64,000 nucleotides of DNA from Clostridium sp. 1001271st1 H5 (GTDB lineage: Bacteria; Bacillota; Clostridia; Lachnospirales; Lachnospiraceae): assembly GCF_005845215.1 (NCBI RefSeq), contig NZ_SPHO01000014.1, positions 1 to 64,000 on the forward strand, given 5' to 3'. Below are positions 31,979-39,430 of the stretch, piece by piece. Below the pieces are notes generated by a model. The model was not told the DNA's origin and did not search any database. It was given only the letters and a program-made list of their open reading frames with translations. Every line of letters starts with the position of its first letter. Within the stretch, counting starts at the first letter, position 1. The position numbers and the translations under genes are program-made.

Positions 31979-32830
31979 TTATCTGAATACTATCTTTAAA
32001 AATTTCGCCCTGTCTTTTGCCAGGTCTGTGACGATATCTCCGGGCTGAAGATATATGACGCCCTCAGACGCAAGCTGCTCCACATTGGACGATGCTATCA
32101 CTCTTTTTTTCTTCGGCTCTGCCATACATGTACCGGCTTCCCTCAGGCTCTTTTCTGCCCCGCCGCCCGTTACCCGGCCTGCTGCCCGGCCGGGTATTGT
32201 CCGGCTGCCGGCTGCCTGGCCGGCTGCTGTCCGGTCCGGTTCTCCAGGAGGAATTTCATCGGGCTCTCTGCCTGAAAACTCCTCTGCGCTGCAGATTTCG
32301 ATTCCAAACTCCAGAGTCTGCCTGCAATACTCCATGATACGGTTCCGGTAGGCTGGCTTTTCCTTTCCGGAAAACCTTGCCAGGCCGGAACGAAGCAATA
32401 CGACCCGGCCGCCTTGTTCCATGCATTCCGCTATCCATGATGTCTCATATGTATCGCTGATGCACAATGCTGTTTTCACCAGAACATCCCTGGGAACCAC
32501 CGGCAGAAGAGTCACCGCCCGGTCCAAATCAGCCGGCTTTTCACCGGAACGGTACCGGATACTGCCGCAGACAGAAGACTGGCGGAGTCTGGCCTCATAT
32601 CCCATATCCTTCCAGGAAGACGGAATGACAGGCACCACATCATAGGCGCCGCATTCTTCCATTTCCTTCAAAAAGTCCATATATTGTTCGCTCCACGGGG
32701 ATACGCACAGCATATACAGTTTTTGTCCGGGATGGTTGGTGCATTCCGCCCTTTTTTCCGCCTCCAGGTCCCTTAAGACACGCAGCATCAGTTCTTTCAA
32801 CTGTTCCTCGCTGATATTCAATTCCTTCAC
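31979..32830 (-). CDS. Microcompartment-associated flavoprotein-like protein of unknown function
   Basis: 283 residues. Residues 4-25 form an amphipathic helix (ISEEQLKELMLRVLRDLE) like an encapsulation tag. Residues 35-190 look like a Rossmann/flavoprotein fold (LYMLCVSPWSEQYM, VVLLRSGLARF). A Gly/Arg/Ala-rich linker covers 195-240. Residues 243-283 (VIASSNVEQLASEGVIYLQPGDIVTDLA) resemble the short terminal module seen in EutQ-like and other microcompartment proteins. I do not recognise a proven function. A possible role is redox support of the dehydratase activase. The gene is separated from the upstream BMC-H gene by a perfect stem-loop. Confidence 0.7.
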   Translation of the reverse strand: MKELNISEEQLKELMLRVLRDLEAEKRAECTNHPGQKLYMLCVSPWSEQYMDFLKEMEECGAYDVVPVIPSSWKDMGYEARLRQSSVCGSIRYRSGEKPADLDRAVTLLPVVPRDVLVKTALCISDTYETSWIAECMEQGGRVVLLRSGLARFSGKEKPAYRNRIMEYCRQTLEFGIEICSAEEFSGREPDEIPPGEPDRTAAGQAAGSRTIPGRAAGRVTGGGAEKSLREAGTCMAEPKKKRVIASSNVEQLASEGVIYLQPGDIVTDLAKDRAKFLKIVFR

Positions 32831-32840
32831 CTCGTTTCAG

Positions 32841-32873
32841 GGAATGCCCCTATCCAACGGATAGGGGCATTCC
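32841..32873 (-). promoter_or_regulatory. Perfect 15-bp stem-loop after the first BMC-H gene
   Basis: GGAATGCCCCTATCC and its exact reverse complement, with a 3-nt loop, 42 nt after the BMC-H stop. No T-run follows on the minus strand, so it is probably an mRNA stabilising or processing element inside the operon. Partial termination cannot be excluded. Confidence 0.75.
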
Positions 32874-32915
32874 CCGCTGCAACCGCTGACAGATAACTGC
32901 TTCTATCTGCTGCCT

Positions 32916-33194
32916 TTATTCAAGATGCGGAAGAATCTTTTCAACATCTGTATGAGGACGAGGAATAACGTGGGTGGATACAACCTCTCCAACTGCTGCT
33001 GCAGAAGCTGCGCCGGCATCGGTAGCTGCCTTAACCGCACCAACATCACCTCTTACCATAACGGTAACAAGTCCGGAACCGATTTTTTCATATCCTACCA
33101 GGGAAACATTGGCAGCCTTAACCATTGCGTCCGCTGCTTCAATTGCACCCACTAATCCTTTTGTTTCGACCATACCTAATGCATCTGCATTCAT
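32916..33194 (-). CDS. Hexameric shell protein BMC-H, copy 1 (PduA/PduJ type)
   Basis: 92 residues, a single BMC domain with the same opening, pore-loop KIGSG and VIPRPHTDVEKILP ending as the copy at 28127-28405. It should form the bulk facet hexamers and conduct diol and aldehyde substrates. It sits 44 nt after pduB and before a strong stem-loop, so its mRNA may be protected. GGAGG precedes ATG. The near identity of the two copies suggests recent duplication or gene conversion. Confidence 0.96.
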   Translation of the reverse strand: MNADALGMVETKGLVGAIEAADAMVKAANVSLVGYEKIGSGLVTVMVRGDVGAVKAATDAGAASAAAVGEVVSTHVIPRPHTDVEKILPHLE

Positions 33195-33238
33195 ATTAGA
33201 ACCTCCTTAATTGATTCACATTCTCCAGACCGGACTTA

Positions 33239-34030
33239 CTAGATGTATGGAGTTGTTGTAGACTTCGGTTCAGCGCCCAATGCACCCAGCATCTTCTTGC
33301 CTGCTTCGATGGAAGCTTTCACTGCCTGGCGTACGGCTCCGGAATCACCGGTAAATGTAAGGATAACCTCGTTGGAATAGCTGGTGCCGCTGGTGGGTGA
33401 GCAGTATCCTACCACCTCCACATTGGCTGCCTTCACCGCAATATCAGCCAGAACCGTACCGATTGCAGCCGGCCCAGCGCACGTCATGCCGAATGCCCTT
33501 CCAACCGGCGCGCCCAACGCCTTCTCAAGACAGTAGCTGGCTCTTGCGGTATACTGGAACTCCAGATGGCCTGCATCGTTCCCATATACGTCGCCGAAAT
33601 ATTTGGGAAGAACCTGAAGGGCAATCTCAACTGCTCTTCTTGCATCTGATACATCATCCGCACCAATATAAATCAGGCTGCCGTGTCCGGCTCCGCCCTT
33701 TGTATCCCTTGGAAGCTCCACGGAAATAATCTCAGTGTTGGTTGCCTTTACAGCCTCGTCAACCGCCCAAATCTGAGGACCGGCTCCAACCCTGCCGCCT
33801 ACAATGCCGATGGAACGGTATTTGCCTAATTTCATCACATCCACCAGCATGGGGTCCACACTGGCAATCACCAGCCCGATTGTATCTCCGATTGCGGTTC
33901 CTACGAACTCGGTCAATCCGATATTGGTGCTGCATTCTTCCTTTGGCGCCTCTGCCTTACACTCCTCCTGCCTGATGCCAAGCTCGTCGGAAACCTGCTT
34001 CATTACTTTCTCAATTAACTGTTGGTCCAT
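33239..34030 (-). CDS. pduB: Trimeric shell protein PduB
   Basis: 263 residues with two fused BMC domains, closely matching PduB (LTEFVGTAIGDTIGLVIASVD, YRSIGIVGGR, SVELPRDTKGGAGHGSLIYIGADDVSDARR, AGHLEFQYTARASY, SYSNEVILTFTGDSGAVRQAV). Residues 1-36 are an N-terminal extension with an amphipathic helix (QQLIEKVMKQVSDEL); in known PduB this extension anchors the enzyme core to the shell. It forms trimers with a central pore. The gene lies between the activase and BMC-H genes. A second copy without the extension is at 47102-47794. Confidence 0.96.
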   Translation of the reverse strand: MDQQLIEKVMKQVSDELGIRQEECKAEAPKEECSTNIGLTEFVGTAIGDTIGLVIASVDPMLVDVMKLGKYRSIGIVGGRVGAGPQIWAVDEAVKATNTEIISVELPRDTKGGAGHGSLIYIGADDVSDARRAVEIALQVLPKYFGDVYGNDAGHLEFQYTARASYCLEKALGAPVGRAFGMTCAGPAAIGTVLADIAVKAANVEVVGYCSPTSGTSYSNEVILTFTGDSGAVRQAVKASIEAGKKMLGALGAEPKSTTTPYI

Positions 34031-34057
34031 TCTTCTTCCTCCATTCTAAAATCGTGT

Positions 34058-34975
34058 CTAACCGCCAATGATGCATTGAAAACCATAACTCTCCACCACT
34101 GCCCTGCATTCCTCCAAATCTTCCGGGGTCAGCGGCTTAACCTGCTTCAGCGCATAATCCTGGCCTAACAATCCATACTTATTCTCGCCAAAGGAATGAT
34201 ACGGCAGCAGATGTATGGTCCGTATGCCCACCAGGTTTCTTGCAAATTCTGAGATTGCCCTTATGTCCTCCACCGAATAATTAAATCCCGGAATCACAGG
34301 AACACGGATGACAGTATTGCTTATCTTACAGATTTCAGGGGCATTTTTAATGACCCGTTCATTGGTAACGCCTGTAAACTTTTTATGCTGCCCGCTGTCC
34401 ATGTGCTTGATATCCAAAAGCACCGTGTCCACATAAGGAATCACCTTTTCAATGGCTTCCCTGCTTCCCACACCCGTGGTCTCAATGGCAGTATGCCATC
34501 CCTGCCCCTTACAGGCCTGCAGAAGTTCAGAAGCAAATTCATACTGCACCAGCGGTTCCCCGCCGGATAAAGTGATGCCTCCGCCGGAACGCCTGTAGGT
34601 CGTGGCATCCTTCTTCAGTTCCCGGATTACCTGTTGGATTGACATTGTCTTTCCCTTGAGCACCAGAGCGCCTGCCGGACATGCATTGGCACATTCGCCG
34701 CATCCGCTGCACAGCTCCCTGCTGACCCAATTTTTATGTTCCGGGCTGATTGCCCCCCTCTTGCAGGCCGTCATGCAACGGCCGCAATGGAGGCAGTCAT
34801 CTGCTTTATACATAATAACTGGCTTGATACTTTGGGATTCAGGATTACTGCACCACTTGCAGGAGAGAGGACAGCCCTTTAAAAACACGATTGTCCGGAT
34901 ACCCGGCCCGTCATGCAGGGAAAACCTTTGTATGTCGAACACGGTTCCTGTTAAATTATAATTGATTGAATCCAT
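34058..34975 (-). CDS. Glycyl radical enzyme activase (radical SAM)
   Basis: 305 residues. The radical-SAM motif CxxxCxxC is at Cys35, Cys39, Cys42 (GCPLSCKWC). Next comes a ferredoxin-like insert with two more four-Cys clusters (CLHCGRCMTAC and CSGCGECANAC), the arrangement of class activases for diol dehydratase, CutC and Hpd. The GGE-like motif GGEPLVQ is near residue 145. It uses reduced Fe-S and S-adenosylmethionine to place the radical on Gly831 of the dehydratase encoded 37 nt upstream. A metK gene and a PduS-type electron carrier in the locus could supply its two needs. Confidence 0.95.
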   Translation of the reverse strand: MDSINYNLTGTVFDIQRFSLHDGPGIRTIVFLKGCPLSCKWCSNPESQSIKPVIMYKADDCLHCGRCMTACKRGAISPEHKNWVSRELCSGCGECANACPAGALVLKGKTMSIQQVIRELKKDATTYRRSGGGITLSGGEPLVQYEFASELLQACKGQGWHTAIETTGVGSREAIEKVIPYVDTVLLDIKHMDSGQHKKFTGVTNERVIKNAPEICKISNTVIRVPVIPGFNYSVEDIRAISEFARNLVGIRTIHLLPYHSFGENKYGLLGQDYALKQVKPLTPEDLEECRAVVESYGFQCIIGG

Positions 34976-35012
34976 GCCGAACTCCCTTCACTGTATTTAT
35001 GCTGAAACCTCA

Positions 35013-37580
35013 CTATAAGGTCTGCTCTGTACGGCTGATGATATCATCCTGAACTTCTTTTGCCAGAACCGTAAACTGCGCGCTGTATCCTGCGACGCGG
35101 ACAACCAGGTCCTTGTAATCCTCAGGACGCTCCTGGGCTGCAAGCAGCGTGGCTCTGTCAATAACGTTAAACTGCACATGCATTCCTTTGTGGTCAAAGT
35201 AGGAACGCACAATGGATGCGAAACGCTTCAGGCCCTCGTCTCCTGCAAGTGCGGATGGAAGGAACTTCTGGTTGTACAAGGTTCCGTTGGAATAGTTTGA
35301 ATGGTCCAGTTTTGCCACGGACATGGCTGCTGCTGTCGGTCCGTTGGTATCCTTGCCCTGTCTTGGGGATACGCCGTCAGCCAGAGGAGACTTGGCAAGC
35401 CTGCCGTCCGGAAGGGCGCCTACGTCCTTGCCGAATAATACGTTGGCAGATACAGGATAGCATCCTGCCTGGAACTGTCCGCCGCGCGGATTCTTATATT
35501 TCTCTACCTCGTAGGAATAAATCTGTCCGCAGCGCCTTGCAATCATATCCACTTCGTCGTCATCGTTGCCAAACCATGGCGTATTCTCCATCAGTCTCTT
35601 AATGTGGGCGTAATCCGCATTTACACAGGCAGCTTCTGCCTTGGCAGGCTCTGCTGCTGACGGCCAGCGGCATGCCTGTGCCGGGGCGGACAGCTGTGCC
35701 TGAAGGTCTGCCAGGTTGATGGAGCCGTTATTGCTCAGGATTCGCTTCACTGCTTCATAAATCCTTGCCTCGTCCGTGCCCGGGTCAGCTGCTGCCGGGG
35801 CGGAGGCATTGCACGCATAGCCGAAGTTATTGGCCAGGGCTTCCTTTAACTGGGCCATGGTCACTTCCTTGCTCTCAAATACATGCTTCTTGATAGCGCA
35901 CAGGGAATCGCCGGAATCAGCTACGCCGAATGCCTGCGGCCCTGTAAAGTTATAGATTGCTCCGCCTTCCTGAACGCTCTTTCCTCTTCCGATACAGTCG
36001 TCAACCAGTGCTGACAGGAATGGAAGGGGTGCTCTCTCCGCATGGGCGAAGTCAACACAGTTGTCAGCCTCAGCCAGATGATACACAAAGTATTCCATCT
36101 GTTTTTTGTAAGCTGCAAATATGTCTTCCAGGCTGCTAAAGGAAGTGATGTCGCCTGTCTGCGGCCCTAACTGCTTGTCGCCCACCTTGCCGTTATTCAG
36201 GGTGATTTCCAGAACCTTGGCAATGTTAAAGAATGCGGCATCATGCCATCCCTCTGTCTTATGCGGGCACTGCGGCTCCACGCAGCCGATGATGCAGTAG
36301 CTTCTGGCGTCTGCCAGGGATACGCCCCGGTTGCACAGCGCGGGAATGATAACCTCGTCGTTATACATGGCCGGTACGCCCAGACCCAGGCGGGTCACTT
36401 CGCAGGCCCTGTAAAGGAATTCATCCGGTGTATTCTGGTGAACACGGATGGAGAAGGACGGGGCCGGCAGCGCCACATGGGCAACTGCTTCCATACACAT
36501 ATAAGATACGTCGTTGGTTGCATCCAGTCCGTCCTCGGTCTGTCCGCCTACAATCAGGTTCTGGAATACCGCGTATCCTGCAAAGGCCTGTGCGGAAACC
36601 TCGTCGCGCGTCTTGTTCACATCATTTAACTTAACCCAGATACAGTCCACCAGTTCCTGCGCGAATTCCCTGGAAATGTTCTTATCCGCCGCCAGATGGG
36701 GATACATATACTGGTCAAAACGTCCTGGTGAAATGGAATGTCCGTTGGCCTCAATCTGAAGAAGAATCTGTACAAACCAGAATGCCTGGCATGCCTCGTA
36801 GAAATTGGTGGCTCCTCTTTCAGGCACCCGGTCGCAGTTGGCTGCAATCTGAAGCAGCTCTGCCTTTCTTGCGGGTTCCGGGCAGGCGGCCGCCATTTCC
36901 CTTGCCTTTGCAGCATAGCGGTGGGCAAAATTGATTGCTGCTGTATATGTAATCACCAGAGCCTCATAGAAGTTTTTCTTCTTAATATATTCCGGGTCGC
37001 TGGTATCCAGCTTATCCATTGCCTCAATTACCTGTTTGATGATTCCTGTAAAACCGATTTCCAGAACCTTGCCGTAGTCCACGCACACATGACCTACGCC
37101 GCCGTAGAAGTAGTTGCCCACTGTAAATACGCCGTTGGCAATACAGTCCTTTGTCTCCTGGGACATGTAGGAGTCAGCCAGGGCGCTGGTGGTCTTTCCT
37201 TCCCAGTATTTAAACGCCTCATGCAGCTCTGCCGCCGTATCTTTTGGTATCTGGAAGGGGTCAGCCATTCTGGTGCCCATTGTCTCAAATTCCTTCTCAA
37301 CCCAGTCATAAGAAAATTCAGGACAAATCTCTGTTGAACGCAGATTCTTTGTGATTGCGCCTACCACCAGCTCATCATCATGGATGGTGATGGGAAGATT
37401 GTTGAAAATCTTCTCAGCAGCCTTGGCACGACGCATAATAGGAGACAGCCCCTCTGTCTCTTTGTAGGACTCTGTTACGAGAACCGCCCTCTCAGACTCA
37501 ACGTATGGAGTTGCGTCGACAATGGCTCTCTTAAGACGTTTCACTCTCTCGGTTGGTTCTGTAAACCCCTTTGCTATCAT
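35013..37580 (-). CDS. B12-independent glycyl radical diol (1,2-propanediol or glycerol) dehydratase
   Basis: 855 residues. The pyruvate-formate-lyase-like fold has catalytic Cys433 and Glu435 (GCVEPQ) and radical Gly831 (VRVAGYSAQF). The substrate-site residues match those numbered in Clostridium butyricum glycerol dehydratase: His164 (GVGH), His281-Ser282 (NGHSIS) and Asp447 (GWHDAAF). Choline TMA-lyase has Asp at the first place and Thr near the last, so that role does not fit. Residues 588-655 are an Ala/Pro-rich insert with one amphipathic helix, absent from the 787-residue glycerol dehydratase. It removes water from a diol to give an aldehyde inside the shell. AAAGGAGG precedes ATG. Confidence 0.9.
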   Translation of the reverse strand: MIAKGFTEPTERVKRLKRAIVDATPYVESERAVLVTESYKETEGLSPIMRRAKAAEKIFNNLPITIHDDELVVGAITKNLRSTEICPEFSYDWVEKEFETMGTRMADPFQIPKDTAAELHEAFKYWEGKTTSALADSYMSQETKDCIANGVFTVGNYFYGGVGHVCVDYGKVLEIGFTGIIKQVIEAMDKLDTSDPEYIKKKNFYEALVITYTAAINFAHRYAAKAREMAAACPEPARKAELLQIAANCDRVPERGATNFYEACQAFWFVQILLQIEANGHSISPGRFDQYMYPHLAADKNISREFAQELVDCIWVKLNDVNKTRDEVSAQAFAGYAVFQNLIVGGQTEDGLDATNDVSYMCMEAVAHVALPAPSFSIRVHQNTPDEFLYRACEVTRLGLGVPAMYNDEVIIPALCNRGVSLADARSYCIIGCVEPQCPHKTEGWHDAAFFNIAKVLEITLNNGKVGDKQLGPQTGDITSFSSLEDIFAAYKKQMEYFVYHLAEADNCVDFAHAERAPLPFLSALVDDCIGRGKSVQEGGAIYNFTGPQAFGVADSGDSLCAIKKHVFESKEVTMAQLKEALANNFGYACNASAPAAADPGTDEARIYEAVKRILSNNGSINLADLQAQLSAPAQACRWPSAAEPAKAEAACVNADYAHIKRLMENTPWFGNDDDEVDMIARRCGQIYSYEVEKYKNPRGGQFQAGCYPVSANVLFGKDVGALPDGRLAKSPLADGVSPRQGKDTNGPTAAAMSVAKLDHSNYSNGTLYNQKFLPSALAGDEGLKRFASIVRSYFDHKGMHVQFNVIDRATLLAAQERPEDYKDLVVRVAGYSAQFTVLAKEVQDDIISRTEQTL

Positions 37581-37763
37581 ACAAATATCCTCCTTTATTT
37601 TGTTTTCGATTTATGGTTTCCGGTTTCCAAGAATGTCCCGGCTCATTTCCCGGGGCGTCCCTCCTCCCCATAATATCCTATGGAGCCGGAAAACAGGACA
37701 TATTATTAAAACGTAAAAAAAGTAAAATCCAGACTTTTGATGATTAAAGACCAGCCATTTTCA
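37581..37763 (-). promoter_or_regulatory. Leader region upstream of the diol dehydratase gene
   Basis: A gap of about 180 bp within the gene run. It contains T-rich stretches just after the DJ-1 stop, a short GC dyad (CCCGG/CCGGG near 37636-37654) and the AAAGGAGG site. Other gaps in the operon are below 75 bp, so this one may carry an internal promoter or processing site. No clear -35/-10 pair was found. Confidence 0.35.
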
Positions 37764-38336
37764 CTACAGTGCCGTGACGCCCAGCAGCTTCAGAAACCCT
37801 TTCAGAATTTCCACATTGCCCGGCCAGGCAGGGGAAGTTACCAGATTATCACAAACCACCGCCTCGTACGGCTCCTTTTCCATGAAAATGCCTCCTGCTG
37901 CCAGCACCTCGGGACGCACAGCCGGATAAGCCGTAACCTGCTTTCCTTTGAGCACCCTTGCCGCAGTCAGAATCTGCACCCCATGGCAGATAGCTGCAAC
38001 CGGTTTTTGCAAATCCATGAAATAATGCACCATATCCAGAACCCTTGGATTCAGCCGGAGATACTCCGGCGCCCTTCCGCCTGTGAGGAACAATCCGTCA
38101 TACTGCTCCAGCTTCAGGTACTGGAAAGAAGCATTGAGCACAAAGTTATGTCCCGGCTTTTCAGAATAGGTCTGGTCACCTTCAAAGTCATGGATGGCTG
38201 TCCTTATGGTATCGCCCGCAGCCTTATCCGGGCAGACCACATCCACCTCCACCCCGGTTACCAGCAGTGCCTGGTACGGGACCATTACCTCATAATCCTC
38301 CGTGTAGTCACCTGCCAGCATCAACACTCGTTTCAT
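37764..38336 (-). CDS. DJ-1/PfpI family protein
   Basis: 190 residues of the DJ-1/PfpI (class-I-amidotransferase-like) superfamily. Nucleophile Cys in AAICHGVQIL, preceded by an FLTGGRAPEYL block and an N-terminal acidic pair in DYTEDYE. Members act as proteases, deglycases or glyoxalases against reactive aldehydes. In this operon a protective role against leaked aldehyde or dicarbonyl damage is plausible but unproven. It overlaps the 3' end of eutP by 29 nt in another frame, with AGGAGG inside the eutP end, so the two are translationally linked. Confidence 0.85.
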   Translation of the reverse strand: MKRVLMLAGDYTEDYEVMVPYQALLVTGVEVDVVCPDKAAGDTIRTAIHDFEGDQTYSEKPGHNFVLNASFQYLKLEQYDGLFLTGGRAPEYLRLNPRVLDMVHYFMDLQKPVAAICHGVQILTAARVLKGKQVTAYPAVRPEVLAAGGIFMEKEPYEAVVCDNLVTSPAWPGNVEILKGFLKLLGVTAL

Positions 38337-38799
38337 CTGTTTCCTCCTCTCTCTCCCACGGCATCACATCGCCCTCTTCCCTCAGGTAATTCAGAATATC
38401 CCCCACCCCTTCGCCGGTCACGGAGCTGACATAAAATATCTTTTTGCAGCCCGTAAGCTCCAGCCACATGGCGGCCAGGTCCGGCCTGGCATCGGGCTGG
38501 TCTATCTGGGTCACGATTCCTATGACCTCCCTGGTTGCCATGGACACAATATTCGGGCTGTATAATGAATAATCCTCAATGGCGCTCATCAGCAGTCCCA
38601 CGATATCCGCCTCATAGGAGTACAGAATCAGCGCCCTTGCCAGGGTTTTGTTTTCCGCGTACTCCCCCGGCGTATCAATAATCACATCATAGTTATTAAT
38701 GTACTGGGTCTTATGGTATGTTATCTTCCTGCCCTTCATGGCCTGCGTCAGCGTTGTCTTGCCGGCGCCGCTGCGCCCCACCAGCATAATTTTTTTCAT
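38308..38799 (-). CDS. eutP: EutP/PduV-like small GTPase-fold protein
   Basis: 163 residues from the ATG preceded by GGGAGGGG; the longer frame upstream has no good site. P-loop GRSGAGKTT near residue 8, switch region DTPGEY, and a base-recognition motif TQIDQPDA. EutP/PduV proteins are Ras-like NTPases found in microcompartment operons; PduV is reported to associate with the shell outside, possibly for positioning. It lies between pduU and the DJ-1 gene. Confidence 0.92.
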   Translation of the reverse strand: MKKIMLVGRSGAGKTTLTQAMKGRKITYHKTQYINNYDVIIDTPGEYAENKTLARALILYSYEADIVGLLMSAIEDYSLYSPNIVSMATREVIGIVTQIDQPDARPDLAAMWLELTGCKKIFYVSSVTGEGVGDILNYLREEGDVMPWEREEETDETSVDAGR

Positions 38800-38825
38800 T
38801 GCCCCTCCCTGCTTCTGGTATGGAA

Positions 38826-39206
38826 TCAGGCCTTTGTTATTTTGCATACGGTAAAACCCAGCTCCGAGGACGTATACTCCAGAATACGCTCAAAGGCAAT
38901 ATTGACATCGGAAATGGTTCCCGTGATAATGAGCGTGCCGCTGAACCGGTCAATGAAACCAATCTGTATGGCCGAAGCCTTAATGGCCAGGTCCGCGGTT
39001 ATGATTGCTGTCTCGCTTGGTGTAAGTGTCAGCACTCCGATGGCCGACCGGTGATAATCAACCTTTGGATCCAGTCCCAATTTTCTGTAAATAATCTCAT
39101 CCGGGCTGGCTATTATATGAGCCATGGTAATCTGTTTGCCCGGCACTGATTCCTGTATAATCCGCATCAGGCCTTCCTGACCGGCCTTCCAGTCCTTTAT
39201 TTCCAT
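38826..39206 (-). CDS. pduU: Circularly permuted shell protein PduU/EutS
   Basis: 126 residues with a permuted BMC-H fold: a PGKQITMAHIIASPDEIIYRKLGL N-terminal stretch typical of PduU/EutS, then AIGVLTLTPSETAIITADLAIKAS and a terminal EYTSSELGFTVCKITK. Such proteins form hexamers with a beta-barrel plug on one face. This is the first gene of the minus-strand run, downstream of the divergent control region at 39207-39430. Confidence 0.93.
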   Translation of the reverse strand: MEIKDWKAGQEGLMRIIQESVPGKQITMAHIIASPDEIIYRKLGLDPKVDYHRSAIGVLTLTPSETAIITADLAIKASAIQIGFIDRFSGTLIITGTISDVNIAFERILEYTSSELGFTVCKITKA

Positions 39207-39290
39207 TCATTTCATCGCCTTTCCAACTTTATTTTTATATTGTAACATTACACAAAGGCTTTCCCTTAGTAATAGACAAACTGATTTACT

Positions 39291-39338
39291 GTATTATCCA
39301 GACGTATCCTCCGGGAAGCAGACAGTATTGGATAATAC
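39291..39338. promoter_or_regulatory. Inverted repeat, candidate operator
   Basis: GTATTATCCA (39291-39300) and its exact complement TGGATAATAC (39329-39338), with a 28-bp spacer. The layout matches the inverted repeat at 47891-47939 before the orphan pduB, and both share a TTATCCAGA core. Confidence 0.55.
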
Positions 39339-39360
39339 CGTTTTTTAGACTGGCCATTCA

Positions 39361-39389
39361 TTGTACAGGATGTCTTTTTTCTTTATAAT
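39361..39389 (+). promoter_or_regulatory. Sigma-A promoter of pduS-pduT-pduO-like operon
   Basis: TTGTAC and a perfect TATAAT with an ideal 17-bp spacer; the pduS ATG is 41 nt downstream. Confidence 0.75.
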
Positions 39390-39430
39390 TAATAAAAAAG
39401 GACCTTAATGGTATATGAAGGGAGATATAT

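Larger units (their letters stand above)
39207..39430. promoter_or_regulatory. Divergent control region of the microcompartment locus
   Basis: 224 bp between pduU (minus) and pduS (plus). Plus strand: TTGTAC (39361-39366), 17 bp, TATAAT (39384-39389), with GGGAGA before the pduS ATG. A 10-bp inverted repeat (39291-39338) lies just upstream of that promoter. On the minus strand only a TACAAT-like -10 is visible, without a matching -35, so pduU transcription may need an activator. The AraC-type response regulator of the locus is the obvious candidate. Confidence 0.65.

Noticed and set aside
35013..37580. Identification of the glycyl radical enzyme as choline TMA-lyase (CutC)
   Set aside because: The gene set with two aldehyde dehydrogenases first suggested cut genes. 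However, the active-site residues are those of diol dehydratases (His164, His281, Ser282, Asp447) and lack the Asp and Thr/Tyr pattern that binds choline.
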